Positions 25,260 to 34,769 of a DNA stretch of 64,000 nt are shown here, one piece after another; positions within the stretch are counted from its first letter, which is position 1, and every line of letters starts with the position of its first letter. The notes under the pieces are model-generated. The model searched no databases and was not told the DNA's origin. It worked only from the letters and a program-made list of their open reading frames with translations. The stretch lies in assembly GCF_001425085.1 (NCBI RefSeq), contig NZ_LMDN01000001.1:757100-821099 (forward strand). Direction: 5' to 3'. The DNA is from Leifsonia sp. Root4 (GTDB taxonomy: Bacteria; Actinomycetota; Actinomycetes; Actinomycetales; Microbacteriaceae). The position numbers and the translations under genes were made by a program.

Positions 25260-26087
25260 CTAGACCTGCACACCGAAGAGGCCGAGGTAACCCGACCACA
25301 GGGTTTCGCCGAAGAAGATGCCGATCCATGCTGCCGCCAGCATCCACGGCCCGAAGGGAATGCTCGACTTGCGCCCGGCTTTGCGCAGCACGAGCAGCAC
25401 AATCGAGAACAGCCCGCCGAGAACGAACGCCCCGAAGCTGCCCACCAGCAGAGCGCCCCAGCCGATGTAGCCCAGGTAGAGGCCGAGCACGCCAGCGAGC
25501 TTGACGTCGCCCATGCCCATTCCGCGCGGCGAGATGAATGCGAGCACGAAGTAGAACAGGAACATGGCCGCACCGCCGATGGCGGCGCCGAGCATTGCCG
25601 TGTGATTCTGGGTGAGAAGTGCGGATGCCGCCAGCAGCACCCCCGCGACGACGTAGCTCGGCAGCACGATGCTGTCGGGCAAGCGGTGGTGCTCCAGGTC
25701 GATCAGCGCGAGCGCCACCGTGATCGCTGCCAGGTAGAGGAACGCCACCAGCAGCACAATCGCCCCCGCGCTGGCGAGGCCGCCCTGGGCAGTGCCGACT
25801 GGCATCGCCGAAATCCACTTCCAGGTGACAACGCCGAAGGCCAGCCCAGTCCCGAGCTCGACCAGCGGGTATCTCACGGAGATCGGATCCGTGCACGCAG
25901 CGCATTTGCCGCGCAAGACCAACCACGAAATGACGGGAATGTTCTGCCACGGCGTGATCCGCGCGCCGCAGTTCGGGCACGCGCTCGGCGGCGACACCAC
26001 CGAGGCCTTCTGCGGAACCCGGTAGATCACCACGTTGAGAAACGAGCCGATGAACGCGCCGAATACGCCGACAAGGAGGGCTGTCAC
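25260..26087 (-). CDS. pilD: PilD-type prepilin peptidase
   Basis: A 275-residue polytopic aspartic protease. GTG 26087 overlaps the preceding stop (GTGA). It has the N-terminal methylase-like segment with two Cys pairs (CPNCGARI and CAACTDPI) and two catalytic Asp motifs, ALIDLEHHRLPD and GMGMGDVK, in a multi-helix body. It cleaves the G/F site of the prepilins encoded just upstream and usually N-methylates the new Phe. The N-terminal Cys pairs indicate the bifunctional form. Confidence 0.93.
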   Translation of the reverse strand: MTALLVGVFGAFIGSFLNVVIYRVPQKASVVSPPSACPNCGARITPWQNIPVISWLVLRGKCAACTDPISVRYPLVELGTGLAFGVVTWKWISAMPVGTAQGGLASAGAIVLLVAFLYLAAITVALALIDLEHHRLPDSIVLPSYVVAGVLLAASALLTQNHTAMLGAAIGGAAMFLFYFVLAFISPRGMGMGDVKLAGVLGLYLGYIGWGALLVGSFGAFVLGGLFSIVLLVLRKAGRKSSIPFGPWMLAAAWIGIFFGETLWSGYLGLFGVQV

Positions 26088-27778
26088 CCGACGTCTCGAA
26101 TCGACAGGGGCGAGGCGAATGTCGGATAGACCGACGGCACCGTCGATACCTCGCCCGTGGCGAGGTTCACACCGGGCAGCCCCACGGGCATGTAGGTGAG
26201 CTTGGCGGCACCGTCAATGACGGTCTGCCATCCGAACACTTGGCCCTGCCACTGGATCCCCGAGCCGATTCGCACCTGGCACGGGGAGTAGAGGATGGCG
26301 GAGACTGTCGGCTCGAGGGTCAGCCCACCGGTGAGGGCAATATTGCCCTTGTAGATCGGGCTACTGACCGTTCCGGTATTCGGGCACGTCGGCGCCGCGT
26401 CGCCGGGGTTCGGGTCGGGGACCACGAGCCAGAGCTTGCGGGTGGACGCCGAAGCGAAGGTGCCGTTGCTCAGAGCGAACGACTTCGCGATGATGGCGAC
26501 GTTAGAGGTGAGCGTCGCCTTCACCGTGCCGCCGAGGTTCACCGCAGGCTCCGTGCAGCCTCGGGCGTCGATGACGCCCGGCTGCGCGCCCAATGCGGCG
26601 ATGGCCCGGCTGATGGCGGTGGAGTTGGATGCACCGTCGATCGCGTTGCACGTGCCCGTCAACGTCGTCACGGAGAACCCGGTCCACCGCGAGGGATTCC
26701 CGTCGAATTCGATCCAGTCGGGCACGAATGGAATTGTCGGAGCCACGAAACCGGGGTTGTACCAGTTACTCCCCTTGAGGACACCGCCCGCGAATGTGGC
26801 TGGGCTGCCCGTGAGCGTCTTCGTGATGAGCTTGCCATCCACGTTCATACCGCCCTGGGCAATGTCCGTGGCGTTGGCCGACCATGCCACCTTTTGAACG
26901 TTTCCGCCCTTGAAAGTCAGGGTGCCGTTGGTTGCGACGTTTTCAGCAACCTGTGCGCCGTTGCCGAGGAAGACGCTTGTGGGCCCCCAGACACTCCCAC
27001 CGATCCTGCCCTTCACGCTGGCGTTCCGGCCGGCGATGGCGCTGCCACCGATCGATCCCGTACCCGATGTCGTCACGTCGACCGAGGCCCAGACGTTGCC
27101 ATTGACGGAGCAGGAGCCGCTCGAGTCGAACGAGCCATCTGCGACGATGACATTTGCGTAGGTCGGGCTCGCGCCGGAGCAGGCGATGTCACCCTTGCGG
27201 ATCTGAACACTCGGGACGGTGCCGGTTCCGGAGGTGAGTGTGCCAGAGCCAGTGAAGTTGCCGGAGCTGTAGGCATACACGGCGGCGCCATCGGCCTCGA
27301 CCCCTGGGGGGTTCACCGTCATGGAGTAAATCGCCTCGACGGTGCGCACATCGCCGATGGCATTGCCCGCGACGCCGCTGTCGGCCGCCTGGCCGGTCGA
27401 GGTGATCCGGACGAGGCGAGCGGTCGAGTCGGGTGCTGTCGTCTTCCACGACGACTCCGTCGCGGCCGGGTCGGCCGAGGCCGACCACTTCACGATTGCG
27501 GTGTAGCTCAGGGCATCGGTGCTCGCACTGGTGTAGATGCCGCCCGCCACCCACGGTGTCGTCTGGATGCGCACTGCCACCGCGTCAATGCCGCTCTCAG
27601 CTGCGGCCACGGACTGCACGGCGGCGCGGGTCGCCGCCGTCGCGCTGAGCGCGTTGATCGTGATGGCGCCGAGTGCCATCGTGATGATGACCGTCACTCC
27701 GAGCACCGCGATGACCGCCATCAGGGCGCTGCCGTGCTCTGCGCTGCGGTGAAGCCGGTGTTGTGCGCTTAGAAACAT
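26084..27778 (-). CDS. PilX-like minor pilin/assembly protein with repetitive beta region
   Basis: A 564-residue protein. ATG 27778 overlaps the upstream gene by 10 bp. The N-terminus has a hydrophobic helix (ALMAVIAVLGVTVIITMALG, ~18-37) preceded by HGS, like PilX-N proteins that lack the classic G-F-T-L-I-E motif. Residues ~200-320 are Gly/Ser/Thr-rich repeats (GSIGGSAIAGRNASVKGRIG) resembling a polymer-forming or bactofilin-like beta-helix. The C-terminus is rich in Cys pairs and Trp. It is likely part of the pilus tip or priming complex. Confidence 0.7.
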   Translation of the reverse strand: MFLSAQHRLHRSAEHGSALMAVIAVLGVTVIITMALGAITINALSATAATRAAVQSVAAAESGIDAVAVRIQTTPWVAGGIYTSASTDALSYTAIVKWSASADPAATESSWKTTAPDSTARLVRITSTGQAADSGVAGNAIGDVRTVEAIYSMTVNPPGVEADGAAVYAYSSGNFTGSGTLTSGTGTVPSVQIRKGDIACSGASPTYANVIVADGSFDSSGSCSVNGNVWASVDVTTSGTGSIGGSAIAGRNASVKGRIGGSVWGPTSVFLGNGAQVAENVATNGTLTFKGGNVQKVAWSANATDIAQGGMNVDGKLITKTLTGSPATFAGGVLKGSNWYNPGFVAPTIPFVPDWIEFDGNPSRWTGFSVTTLTGTCNAIDGASNSTAISRAIAALGAQPGVIDARGCTEPAVNLGGTVKATLTSNVAIIAKSFALSNGTFASASTRKLWLVVPDPNPGDAAPTCPNTGTVSSPIYKGNIALTGGLTLEPTVSAILYSPCQVRIGSGIQWQGQVFGWQTVIDGAAKLTYMPVGLPGVNLATGEVSTVPSVYPTFASPLSIRDVG

Positions 27779-28416
27779 GCGGTGCTCTCCGCTCCGGGAA
27801 CTCGCTGGTGGACGGTTGTCGAAATCAGGACGGGCTGGGCGGCGCCGGCATCCACGCTGAATCGCAGATCGACGCGCGGCCCGATCGCGGTGAACACGCT
27901 GCTACCGACGGGCTTGACGCCGGTGGCGAGCAGAATCCAGCCACTCTGCTGCGGCCCCCAAACTGATGCCGACGAGACGGGAGCCACGCGCTTGCGGAAG
28001 ATCGAGCCGTCTTCGTCGGCATCGACCCACGCATCAGGGTGGGTGTCCGCATTCGGCACGTACTCCCACGCCTCACACGAGAAGCCGATCGGCGAGTCCG
28101 GATTGCGGGTGTGCACGATTATGCGCTCGGAGCCATCCGCGTTGACGACGTGCGAAATGTCAGTGGCGTTTGCGACGCCCCGCTTGACCGACTGCGCCAC
28201 CAGCTGGCCTGCCGAGCTTGCGGCGGAGGCGTCGCGCACACGGCCCTCGTTCTGCATCGTGTTGATGAGGACACCGCCGACGATCGTCAGGATGAGCACG
28301 AAGAGTGAGCAGTAGACCAGGAGCTCGATGAGCGTGAAGCCGCGCTCGTCGGTCGCGCTTGAAGGCGCGATGGAAGCCGAACTGGAATCGGGGCGCGCGC
28401 GCGTCGGGAGCGTCAT
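27769..28416 (-). CDS. Minor prepilin (PilW/ComGF-like)
   Basis: A 215-residue prepilin. ATG 28416 overlaps the previous stop (ATGA). A 26-residue leader ends DERG, followed by FTLIELLVYCSLFVLILTIV, the type III signal cleaved by PilD between G and F with Glu at +5. The body contains CEAWEYVPN and a C-terminal Cys. It sits with two other pilin-like genes, the usual minor-pilin set that primes fibre assembly. Confidence 0.85.
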   Translation of the reverse strand: MTLPTRARPDSSSASIAPSSATDERGFTLIELLVYCSLFVLILTIVGGVLINTMQNEGRVRDASAASSAGQLVAQSVKRGVANATDISHVVNADGSERIIVHTRNPDSPIGFSCEAWEYVPNADTHPDAWVDADEDGSIFRKRVAPVSSASVWGPQQSGWILLATGVKPVGSSVFTAIGPRVDLRFSVDAGAAQPVLISTTVHQRVPGAESTACF

Positions 28417-28877
28417 GGCCTGTCCATCTTGACGAGCGCAACGCCCCTGGCCATGACGGCGCCACTGGGGTCTGCGACCGACACCCGCACGGTGGCGATC
28501 GCAGGGTAGAGCGGCGACGTGGCCGGGGCGATGGCAATGGGGCAATCCGACAACTGGACGGAACGCGCCACCGACAGCTTGATCCCGCGTGGATCGACGA
28601 CGGGGCTCGGGGTGAATGCGCCGTATGTGGTGAGGGTGGAGCAGCTGGATATCTCGGATCGTGCAAGCCCGAGCTGCTCGTTGACGATCTGCGTCGCCGT
28701 GGCGACGCTCACGTTGAGGCTCGAGGTCTTCACCGCCGTGATGAGCAGCGGCAGGAATGCCGCCGAGATGATGAGCAGCAGGAACATCGAGATCACGATT
28801 TCGACCACGCCGAAGCCGCGCTCATCAGCATCCCCCTCGGGGGTGACGAGCGCGGCCTCGGGTGTGAGGGTGACCAT
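28413..28877 (-). CDS. Minor prepilin (PilV-like)
   Basis: A 154-residue prepilin with ATG 28877. The leader ends DERG and the helix is FGVVEIVISMFLLLIISAAF: Glu +5 is retained but T-L-I is replaced by G-V-V, as in PilV-type proteins. Two Cys in the body (SSCSTL and SDCPIA) could form a disulfide. It is translationally coupled to the next prepilin. The ribosome site is weak. Confidence 0.8.
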   Translation of the reverse strand: MVTLTPEAALVTPEGDADERGFGVVEIVISMFLLLIISAAFLPLLITAVKTSSLNVSVATATQIVNEQLGLARSEISSCSTLTTYGAFTPSPVVDPRGIKLSVARSVQLSDCPIAIAPATSPLYPAIATVRVSVADPSGAVMARGVALVKMDRP

Positions 28878-28948
28878 AGGGAGTCAGTCCACTCTGTGTT
28901 CGGGTGTCAGTCGTCTACTGAAAGTAGGACTGTCATAGTGCTGATGCG

Positions 28949-29377
28949 TTACGGAGTAGTGGGCTTCGTTGCAGCACCAGTGTCTGAGATCACCCAGGTG
29001 TGGCCCGTGACGACTGTGCCTCCCGGCGCCCAGTTACCCGTGACCGTGAAGTGCTGGTTGGGAGCCGTGCCGGTCACCGCGAGCACAACGTCGATGTCGT
29101 CGCTGCTGGTGAAAGCATCGACATCACCAATGGCGGTCGGAAGCACCCCATCGACAACGTACTGGGCAACAACCGCCGTCTTGGCGTTGGTGATAGCCGC
29201 CTTGACCGCGTTGTCCTTGGCAGTGTCCTGCTGGCCGAGGTAGATCGGGATGGCGATGGCGGCGAGCACGCCGATGATGAGGACGACGACGAGGAGCTCG
29301 ATCAGGGTGAAGCCCTTCTCGCGGTCTCCGGCGGCATTGCGTCGTGCTGCAAGTGCGTCTTGTACGCGGGTGACCAT
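28949..29377 (-). CDS. pilA: Major type IV pilin
   Basis: A 142-residue prepilin. ATG 29377 has GGAGA 7 bp upstream; an in-frame TTG at 29389 is less likely. The leader is ~21 residues, MVTRVQDALAARRNAAGDRE, then KG / FTLIELLVVVLIIGVLAAIA with the canonical F+1 and E+5. The C-terminal domain has no Cys pair and is Thr/Val-rich. It is separated from pilC by 162 bp and from the next pilin by 71 bp, so it may have its own promoter for higher expression. It forms the pilus shaft. Confidence 0.9.
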   Translation of the reverse strand: MVTRVQDALAARRNAAGDREKGFTLIELLVVVLIIGVLAAIAIPIYLGQQDTAKDNAVKAAITNAKTAVVAQYVVDGVLPTAIGDVDAFTSSDDIDVVLAVTGTAPNQHFTVTGNWAPGGTVVTGHTWVISDTGAATKPTTP

Positions 29378-29539
29378 GACGGTCTCCAATCTGTAGGGTG
29401 ATGGATTACCGGCAAACGAGTCTGCCGAGTGACGAGCATATTGACAGCAAGTTCCCAGCGAAATCCCCTAACGGGGGTGATTGTAAGGAAAACTACCCCC
29501 ACTGCAGGGGCCCCACAGCGGGAACCTTGCAACAGAGTG

Positions 29540-30769
29540 TTACTTGATCTCGTCGAAGACGCTGAAGACGGGCATGTAGAGCGCGACGATCATCGACCCG
29601 ATGATCACGCCGATGACGGCGATCATGAGCGGCTCGATCAGCGAGGTGAGCTGTTTGGTGGTCGACTCCACCTCTTCGTCGTAGAAATCGGCGATCTTCG
29701 CGAGCATCTGCTGCAGCGAACCGGCATCCTCACCGACGGCCACCATCTGCACGATCATCGGCGGGAACACGTCTTCCTTGGCGAGCGGTTCGGCGATGGA
29801 ACGGCCCTGACGCACCGACTCGGCCACCTTGCGCAGGGCCTCCTCGATCACATAGTTACCGCTGGTCTCGCCGACAATTGCGAGCCCCTGCAGGATTGGC
29901 ACTCCTGCACCGAGCATGGTGGAGAAGTTGCGCGTGAAGCGGGCCAGCGCGACCTTCCTGAACAGGTCGCCGAACACCGGCAGCCGCAGTTTCATCGGGT
30001 CGACAACCTTGCGCACCTCCTCTGTGTGCTTGTTCTTGCCCCACCACACGGCGAAGACGATGCCCGCCACGAGCAGCACCGGTCCCACCCAGATCATGGC
30101 CTTGGAGAGCACGACGAGCACCTGGGTCGCCCACGGCAGCTCGCCGCCGAGACCGGCGAACATGTTCTCGAACACGGGCACGATGAAGATGAGCATGCCC
30201 ACCATCGCGAGAAGCGCCATGATCAGCACAACCACGGGGTAGGTGAGTGCCGACTTGACCGTGTTGACGAGCTTGACCTCGGCCTCGAAGTTGTCGGCCA
30301 CCTGCTCGAGCGAACGCTCCAAAAAGCCACCGGTCTCGCCCGCGCGCACGAGGTGGATCATGATCGGCGGAAACACCGTCGCATGCTTGGCCATGGCTCC
30401 CGAGAGCGAGCCTCCTGTCTCGATGTCGGAGCGCACGGCGTCGAGTGTGCTGGCGAGCTTCTTGTTCTCGGTCTGCCCCGCCAGGATCGTGAGCGTGCGC
30501 AGCAGTGACAGGCCGGCGGCGATCATGGTGGCCATCTGCCGACTCGCCACGGCAAGGTCTTTGAGCTTCACGCCCCCGCCGAGGTTGCCGAGGTTGATCT
30601 CCATATTGAGCCCGGAGCCGGTCGGCGTCTCGGTGATCGTCACGGGCGCGATGCCGAGGCCGCGCAGCTTGTTCGAGACCGCGGCACTGCTGATCGCCTC
30701 GATCTTCCCCTTGGTGATCTTGCCAGTGGAGTCGCGCCCCGTGTACGCGAAGGGCTTCGTCTGTGACAT
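29540..30769 (-). CDS. pilC: PilC/GspF platform protein
   Basis: A 409-residue integral membrane protein. ATG 30769 overlaps the pilT stop (TGATG). It has two GspF repeats: SRQMATMIAAGLSLLRTLTI with GETGGFLERSLEQVA, and TRNFSTMLGAGVPILQGLAI with GEDAGSLQQMLAKIA. Membrane helices lie at ~170-220 and near the C-terminus. It anchors the PilB and PilT motors and organises pilin insertion. Length is standard. Confidence 0.95.
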   Translation of the reverse strand: MSQTKPFAYTGRDSTGKITKGKIEAISSAAVSNKLRGLGIAPVTITETPTGSGLNMEINLGNLGGGVKLKDLAVASRQMATMIAAGLSLLRTLTILAGQTENKKLASTLDAVRSDIETGGSLSGAMAKHATVFPPIMIHLVRAGETGGFLERSLEQVADNFEAEVKLVNTVKSALTYPVVVLIMALLAMVGMLIFIVPVFENMFAGLGGELPWATQVLVVLSKAMIWVGPVLLVAGIVFAVWWGKNKHTEEVRKVVDPMKLRLPVFGDLFRKVALARFTRNFSTMLGAGVPILQGLAIVGETSGNYVIEEALRKVAESVRQGRSIAEPLAKEDVFPPMIVQMVAVGEDAGSLQQMLAKIADFYDEEVESTTKQLTSLIEPLMIAVIGVIIGSMIVALYMPVFSVFDEIK

Positions 30770-32844
30770 CAGCTGGTGGCTCCGGAGTAGGCGTCGCGGT
30801 AGTCGACTCCCGTGGAGAGTGCATTGACGGGTCGACCGTTGTCTGCACGCGTGATCAGTTGTCTGAGGCTCTCGAGGTCCTGTGACTTCTCTGTGGCCGC
30901 CGCATGGCTGACGACTCCTGCGTTCACCAGCTCTGCCAGGTGCTGGTCGAGGGTACGCATGCCGAACTGGCCACCGGCTTGCATCGCAGCGGTGATCTGG
31001 TGGGTCTGACCCTCGCGAATCAGGTTGCTGACAGCCGGCGTGGTCACCAGAATCTCGGTCGCGACGGCGCGGCCGGCACCGCTGGCGCGCTTGACGAGCG
31101 TCTGGCACACCACGCCTTGCAGCGTGAGGGCGAGCTGGGCGCGCACCTGCTCTTGCTGGTGCGGCGGGAAGACGTCGATGATGCGGTCGACGGTCTGTGG
31201 CGCCGACTGCGTGTGCAGCGTGGCGAAGACAAGGTGTCCGGTCTCGGCGGCTGTGAGTGCGACGGAGATGGTTTCGAGGTCGCGCAGCTCGCCGACGAGG
31301 ATGACGTCGGGGTCCTGGCGTAGCACGTGCTTGAGCGCGGCGGTGAAGCTGTGCGTGTCGGACCCGACCTCGCGCTGGTTCACGAGCGCCTTCTTGTGGG
31401 TGTGCAGGAACTCGATCGGGTCTTCGACCGTGACGATGTGGTCCGCGCGGGTCTCGTTGACGAGGTCGATGAGCGCGGCCAGGGTGGTCGACTTGCCGGA
31501 GCCCGTCGGGCCGGTGACGAGCACGAGACCACGCGGCAGCGCGGCGAACTTGCCCACGACATCGGGGATGCCGAGCTCTTTGAGCTGTTTGATGTCGGTC
31601 GGGATCAATCGGAACGCTGCACCGACCGCACCGCGCTGCTGGTAGAAGTTCACACGGAAGCGCGCATTCGCTGAGATCGTGAACGCGAAGTCGAGTTCCA
31701 GTTCGCGCTCGAAACGTTCACTTTGCTCTTCACTCAGCAGCGTGAACAGTGCGGTGAGCACCTTCTCCTGCGACCATGGCTGAGCGCCCTCGGTGACGGG
31801 GCGCAGCCCGCCATCGATTCTCAGCATGGGCGGGGCATCGCTCGTGACGTGCAGATCGGATGCCCGCTGCACGACGACCTGCTTGAGGGCGGCGACCAGG
31901 GAGGCGTCGGCATTCGCGAGCGCATCGCGCTCGGCGGCGCTGAGCGTAGTGAACTCACGGTCGTCGCCGGTGTCGGTGCGGAAGACGGCATCCGCGGAGC
32001 CGAGCGGCTCGGTGCTGATCTCGAGCGGCTCGGTGACCGCGGCCGCCTCTGCCACCGCGGGCTCGACGGGAGGAGGTACGACGTACGGTCGGGCCTTGAA
32101 GATGGGCTCCGTCGGAACAGCGTCGGGAGCCGGCAGCTCCACCACCGGAACCATCTGGGTCGGTGGCGGGTATTGCGCCGCGTCGAAGTCTCTCTCGTCG
32201 AAGGCAGGGACCTCGGCAACAGGGGCCTCGACCGCAGCGACGATCGGCGCGGGCTCCACCGCTGACTCGACCGCGGGCTCCACCGCAGGCTCCTCCGCAG
32301 GCTCCTCCGGCTCGGCGAAGCCGAGTTCGCGGAGCAGCCCGTCGTCTGAGACGTTTGCAACCGGTGGCGTGAAGATCGGCGACTCTAGAGCCGGCGCGCT
32401 CGGGGCTGCTCCCAGCCCACTGGCGTAGGCGATGGGGTCGAAGCGGTGCACGTCGAATTCGGCAGACTCCGCGGCCGCGACCGGAGCAGGGCGAGCGGTC
32501 AGCGCGGAATAGGCCGGCGCGTGCACGTCGGAGTGCGGAGCCGCGGGCTCGGCGATCGGCGCAGTCTGTTGCGGGGCGTAGGTGGCACCGAACGGCGCTC
32601 CGACCGGCGGCACTGCGAGGCGTGGGCGCAGCTCGGGTGTGGGTGTCTCAGCCACTGGCGCGATGGGCGTCGCGACGGGCGCCGCAACAGCAGGCGCAGC
32701 GGGGACGCCGGAGTCCCCGCCAGGAACGGCGAGCCCTGCCGCCTGCGCACGCTGGGTGAACTCGGCGAACAAATCATCGAAGCCGGCAGACGACGCGTCC
32801 GCGTCAATGGAGGCGCCCTGCGTCTCGTTCACTGCGTCTTCCAT
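30769..32844 (-). CDS. pilT: PilT retraction ATPase with long disordered N-terminus
   Basis: A 691-residue protein, nearly twice the usual ~350. ATG 32844 follows GGAGAGAGA; ATG 32868 is possible. Residues ~1-315 are Ala/Pro/Glu/Val-rich with scattered short motifs (FDDLFAEFTQRA, LLRELGFAEPEEPAEEPAVE). The PilT core follows: VVVQRASDLHVTSDAPPMLR, Walker A GPTGSGKST (~445), Asp box VTVEDPIEFLH, Walker B VILVGELRD, His box ATLHTQ and the PilT-type AVSNLIREGQTHQI. It retracts pili by depolymerising pilin. The extension may tether or regulate the motor. It lies 27 bp after pilB. Confidence 0.93.
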   Translation of the reverse strand: MEDAVNETQGASIDADASSAGFDDLFAEFTQRAQAAGLAVPGGDSGVPAAPAVAAPVATPIAPVAETPTPELRPRLAVPPVGAPFGATYAPQQTAPIAEPAAPHSDVHAPAYSALTARPAPVAAAESAEFDVHRFDPIAYASGLGAAPSAPALESPIFTPPVANVSDDGLLRELGFAEPEEPAEEPAVEPAVESAVEPAPIVAAVEAPVAEVPAFDERDFDAAQYPPPTQMVPVVELPAPDAVPTEPIFKARPYVVPPPVEPAVAEAAAVTEPLEISTEPLGSADAVFRTDTGDDREFTTLSAAERDALANADASLVAALKQVVVQRASDLHVTSDAPPMLRIDGGLRPVTEGAQPWSQEKVLTALFTLLSEEQSERFERELELDFAFTISANARFRVNFYQQRGAVGAAFRLIPTDIKQLKELGIPDVVGKFAALPRGLVLVTGPTGSGKSTTLAALIDLVNETRADHIVTVEDPIEFLHTHKKALVNQREVGSDTHSFTAALKHVLRQDPDVILVGELRDLETISVALTAAETGHLVFATLHTQSAPQTVDRIIDVFPPHQQEQVRAQLALTLQGVVCQTLVKRASGAGRAVATEILVTTPAVSNLIREGQTHQITAAMQAGGQFGMRTLDQHLAELVNAGVVSHAAATEKSQDLESLRQLITRADNGRPVNALSTGVDYRDAYSGATS

Positions 32845-32871
32845 CGTCTCTCTCCGTTTTCTCCACATGGG

Positions 32872-34542
32872 TCAGGACACCACCCTCAAGATCTCCTCGA
32901 TCGAAGTCAGGCCCATCTTGACCTTCTCCCAACCGTCCTCGCGCAGCGTGATCATGCCCTGTTCGCGGGCGAGCCGGCCGATCTCGGCGCTCGATGCGCG
33001 GGCCACGGCCAAGCGCTCGATCTCCTCGCTCACCGTCATCACCTCGTGCACCGCGATGCGACCGCGGTAACCCGTGTTCGAGCAGCTCTGGCATCCGATC
33101 GGCTCGTAGACGACGGGCCGCGGCTGACTCGGGTCGTAGCGGAATCGCAAGCGGGCGACATACTCCGGGTCGAGCTCGCTCGGCGCCTTGCAGCGCTCGC
33201 ACAGTCGGCGAGCGAGGCGCTGGGCGACCACGGAGTCGAGGGCCGAACCGACGAGGAACGGTTCGATGTCCATCTCGGTGAGGCGGGTGATCGCACTCGG
33301 GGCATCGTTGGTGTGCAGGGTCGAGAGGACGAGGTGGCCGGTGAGCGACGCCTCGATGGCGATCTGAGCCGTCTCGTGGTCGCGAATCTCACCGAGCAGA
33401 ACGACGTCGGGGTCAGATCGAAGAATGCTGCGGAGGGCGCTGGCGAAAGTGAGACCGGCCTTGGGGTTCACCTGCACCTGATTGATGCCGGGCATCCGGT
33501 ACTCGACCGGGTCTTCGACCGTGATCACGTTGATCTCGGGGCGGGCCACGGCGCCGAGCGTCGTGTACAGCGTCGTCGACTTGCCGGAACCCGTGGGGCC
33601 GGTGACAAGGATCATGCCGTACGGCTTCGAGTAGCTGGTCTTGTAGGCCTCGAAGTTGTAGTCGAGCAGGGCCAGGTCGCGGACGTCGAGGCTCGTGTTG
33701 GTGTTGTCGAGAATTCGCATGACGACCTTCTCGCCCCACACCGTCGGCAGGGTGGCGACACGCAGGTCGATCTTGCGTCCGCCGTGGCTCACCGACATCC
33801 GGCCGTCCTGCGGCTTGCGCCGTTCGGCAATGTCGATGTCGCTCATGATCTTGAGCCGCGAGATCACGCCGTTCTGGATGCTCTTGGGGGCGGCCTGCAT
33901 CTCGTGCAGAACGCCGTCGATGCGGTAGCGCACCCGCATCTCGCGCTCGGCCGGCTCGATGTGGATGTCGGAGGCCTTGTCTTGGATGGCCTGGCTCACG
34001 AGCAGGTTGACGAAGCGCACGATCGGCGCGTCGTCTTCGCTGGGGTCGCCGACGCCGAAGTCGGTGGACTCCTGCGGCGCGTTCTCTTCTTCGAGAGTGG
34101 TGGTGAGGTCGCTGAGCTCGTCATCTGCGCGGTGGTAGCGGGCGATGGCGGCCAGCAGGTCGCTGCGCTCGGCGACGATCGGGTCGACGTGCAGGCCGGA
34201 AGCCTCGCGCACATCATCGATGGCGAAGACATTGCCGGGATTCACCATGGCCACGGCGATGCGATCGCCGGAGACGGCCACGGGGAGGAGTTCGTGACGC
34301 CGGCAGACTGCGGCACTCACGAGCGCGACCGCGACACGGTCCACGGGGAAGTCGAGAAGCTCGACGTAGGGCAGTCCAGCTTGGGCGGCACGGGCCTTGG
34401 TGAGCTGAATCTCAGAGATCACGCCCCGCTCGACCAGTGCGCGCACGACGGTTTCGTCGTTGCTGCCAGGCGCAGACACTGAGTCAAGATGCTCGATCGG
34501 CAGATGTCCGTGAAGGATCAGGATTTCCGACAACGTAGCCAC
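32872..34542 (-). CDS. pilB: PilB extension ATPase
   Basis: A 556-residue GspE-family hexameric ATPase. GTG 34542 has GAGGAGG 5 bp upstream. An N-terminal MshEN-type domain (~1-150) can bind c-di-GMP in some homologues; whether its binding residues are kept here was not verified. The core has SDIHIEPAE, Walker A GPTGSGKST (~312), VEDPVEYRMPG, DVVLLGEIRDHETA and a tetra-Cys zinc site (CERCK ~450 and CQSCSNTGYRG ~482). It powers pilus assembly and is the first gene of the operon. The 227-bp region upstream (34543-34769) has no gene. Confidence 0.95.
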   Translation of the reverse strand: MATLSEILILHGHLPIEHLDSVSAPGSNDETVVRALVERGVISEIQLTKARAAQAGLPYVELLDFPVDRVAVALVSAAVCRRHELLPVAVSGDRIAVAMVNPGNVFAIDDVREASGLHVDPIVAERSDLLAAIARYHRADDELSDLTTTLEEENAPQESTDFGVGDPSEDDAPIVRFVNLLVSQAIQDKASDIHIEPAEREMRVRYRIDGVLHEMQAAPKSIQNGVISRLKIMSDIDIAERRKPQDGRMSVSHGGRKIDLRVATLPTVWGEKVVMRILDNTNTSLDVRDLALLDYNFEAYKTSYSKPYGMILVTGPTGSGKSTTLYTTLGAVARPEINVITVEDPVEYRMPGINQVQVNPKAGLTFASALRSILRSDPDVVLLGEIRDHETAQIAIEASLTGHLVLSTLHTNDAPSAITRLTEMDIEPFLVGSALDSVVAQRLARRLCERCKAPSELDPEYVARLRFRYDPSQPRPVVYEPIGCQSCSNTGYRGRIAVHEVMTVSEEIERLAVARASSAEIGRLAREQGMITLREDGWEKVKMGLTSIEEILRVVS

Positions 34543-34769
34543 AATGACCTCCTCGGGAAAAAGGCGTGCTGCGGCACTCCCGAGCAGCCGCAGTTGTGTA
34601 GGGCAAGAACGCGCTCAGGTTTTTATCTAGCGTGACAACGTAGCGCGCGCTCCGGGCGCGCCGATAGACCCTAGTTCGGGGTGTTGACTATCACTGGAGC
34701 CGGGGCGGCCTCAGCTCGCGGAGTCGCGTGCGAACGACGCGTCGACGGCGTGACCGCGTGGCGCGCTGG

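Noticed and set aside
29390-29539. A defined promoter for pilA
   Set aside because: Short GC palindromes and a TATGCT are visible, but no -35 at proper spacing; not strong enough to call.
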